DNA of 64,000 nucleotides from Tetradesmus obliquus (lineage: Eukaryota > Chlorophyta > Chlorophyceae > Sphaeropleales > Scenedesmaceae). The notes beneath the pieces are model-generated. The model was given only the letters and a program-made list of their open reading frames with translations, did not search any database and was not told the origin of the DNA. The DNA lies in assembly GCA_030272155.1 (NCBI GenBank), contig CP126198.1, positions 2,294,001 through 2,358,000 on the forward strand. Reading direction: 5' to 3'. The position numbers and the translations under genes are program-made. Below, in pieces: positions 62,825-64,000 of this stretch. Within the stretch, counting starts at the first letter, position 1; each line of letters opens with the position of its first letter.

Positions 62825-63863
62825 AGCTGGTCCCCTTGGCGCACTGCCAAGCCGCTGCTGCTGCTGCTGCTGCTGCTGCTGTGGTGGTGGCGGCGCCTGC
62901 TGCTGCTGCATGCGTTGCGCCTGCCTGTGCTGCTGCGCAATCTGCCCTGCCTGCTGCGGTGCAGGCCAATGATGTGTGCTCAACACAGCCGGCGTATTGC
63001 CGGGCTGCAGGCGCGCAGGCGCAGCAGAACTGAAGTCTGCAACAGCAATGCCACCAGCTGTAGGGCGCTGGTACCCTTGCTGCTGCTGCAGCAGCAGCTG
63101 CTGCGGAACAGGCATGCTGGTCCTAGCTGGCGCAGGCTGCACAGGTGCTGCAGGAGGTGTTGCTGCAACTGGCATTGCTACAGGCACTGCAAACGGAGCC
63201 CGCGGCGGCGCTGCTGCTGGCACTGCAGCAGCAGCAGCTGGTGCAGGTGCCACTGGTGCTGCAACTGGCAGAGCAATAGGCACAGCAATGGGCACTGCAA
63301 GCGGCACACTGAACCCTGCTGCTGCTGCTGCTGGCGCTGCGGGTGCGCTGTTAGCAGCAGGCTGCTGCTGCTGCTGCTGCTCACCCCAGCTGCCGCCCCA
63401 TGCATCAGCGCTGCTGCTGCCAGCTTGTGAACCCTGCATAACCGTAGCCCACGGGTTTGCAGCTGCATTGTCAGCAGCACTAGATCCCGCCGCTGCTGCT
63501 GCTGCTGATGCTAATGCAGTATTGCCTGCCGCGCTGCTGCTGCTGTTGTCAGCAATTGGTCCCACATCCCACGCGCTGGCGCTGCTGCTCGTACCAGCAG
63601 ACCGAATCCTGCTCCAAGCATCCGCCGCCGCAGCAGCACCGCTGCCGCCGCCGCCATTCGCACCGTTGGCAGCTGCTGCTGCTGCTGCCTCTCGCCGCGC
63701 CTTGGCTGCTGCCTCCTTTTCTGCGCGTGCTTTGGCTGCTGCTGCTGCCTGCGCCTCTGCGCGTGCTGCTGCCTGTGCTGCGTACTCCTCGTAACCTGGC
63801 TCTCCTGCCTTTGGTGGGGGTGGGGGAGGCAGTGGGGTGCGCCAGCCTTGAGACAGGTAGTAC
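62696..63863 (-). CDS. RanBP2-type zinc-finger protein, C-terminal exon (gene runs off right edge)
   Basis: The exon starts after an acceptor at 63864-63869 (CCTGCAG|GTACTACC) and ends at TGA 62696. It begins YYLSQGWRTPLPPPPPPKAGEPGYEEYAAQ, then an Ala-rich charged helix (ARAEAQAAAAAKARAEKEAAAKARREA) and a long Ala/Pro/Gln-rich disordered region. It closes with a RanBP2/NZF finger, WSCSVCTYEHAG...FLFCAMCSSQRP, having W-x-C-x2-C and C-x2-C. Such fingers bind ubiquitin or single-stranded RNA. The final finger has lost nothing essential. The N-terminal part, which would identify the protein, lies beyond base 64000 or in the unread 63900-64000. Confidence 0.75.
62797..62882 (-). repeat. Two (CAG)n runs coding for poly-Gln
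   Basis: Runs of about nine CAG codons each in the zinc-finger gene (62797-62823 and 62857-62881), read as Gln. Confidence 0.9.
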
Positions 63864-64000
63864 CTGCAGGGCCAGGGAAAGAACAGCACGCATGACTGTC
63901 ATTACGCGCATTACTCACTCTGCTGTCGGTTACCCAGCAGCAGCATAGCGCATCAAGTGTAGGGCAGGGAGCACAGGGCATAGCAGCCATGCCAAACACA

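Noticed and set aside
62663-63794. Long plus-strand ORFs opposite the zinc-finger exon
   Set aside because: They are antisense shadows of poly-Gln/Ala coding. The minus strand has the zinc finger and acceptor.

Overview
This window is nuclear DNA from a green alga, most likely a chlorophycean. The evidence is intron-rich genes with GT..AG introns (donors mostly GTGAGY), TGTAA-type polyadenylation signals after several stops, high GC, very many CAG/CTG runs, a eukaryotic tRNA-Leu, and Ser-Pro-rich linkers in secreted proteins. Bacterial features such as operons, ribosome binding sites and CRISPR do not apply. The species cannot be named from sequence alone.

Layout, left to right. 359-1287 (-): an unrecognised protein running off the left edge. 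2584-4957 (-): an ApaH-like metallophosphatase. 5840-9450 (+): NOB1, the endonuclease that finishes 18S rRNA. 10468-10549 (+): tRNA-Leu(CAA). 11592-25348 (-): SPT5, the large DSIF transcription elongation factor, in about 24 exons. 25880-29144 (+): a START/polyketide-cyclase-like protein, divergent from SPT5. About 30467-34476 (+): an EI24/EPG-4 membrane protein. 36224-42030 (+): a secreted papain-type protease that can be joined in phase, through a Ser-Pro linker, to an RCC1-type propeller. 43981-45866 (+): weakly supported small exons and a Cys-rich secreted protein carrying an in-frame TAG. 48461-52717 (-): an aspartyl/asparaginyl beta-hydroxylase. 53844-57955 (-): a membrane-anchored propeller-like protein. 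60314-61591 (-): an intronless nucleotide-sugar/triose-phosphate-type transporter. 62696-63863 (-): the C-terminal part of a RanBP2-type zinc-finger protein whose start lies beyond the right edge.

The genes do not form one pathway. Several are housekeeping functions: transcription elongation, ribosome maturation, ER/autophagy membrane biology and Golgi transport.

The strongest unexplained signal is structural. Almost every intron-containing gene carries tandem, partly decayed copies of exon ends: an exon fragment with its splice donor or acceptor, repeated two to five times at roughly 90-250 bp spacing. I list more than 30 such clusters. The copies lie inside introns. When the repeated edge is a donor, the copy usable in the gene model is the most upstream one. 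When it is an acceptor, it is the most downstream one. A second pattern is that CTG-repeat microsatellites often abut real acceptors, giving (CTG)n-CAG|exon. A third is a dispersed repeat of about 165 bp with a (TCAC)n tail, present three times. Exon borders below are read by eye from splice consensus, phase and family similarity. For the phosphatase, NOB1, the hydroxylase and most of EI24 they join without a phase conflict.
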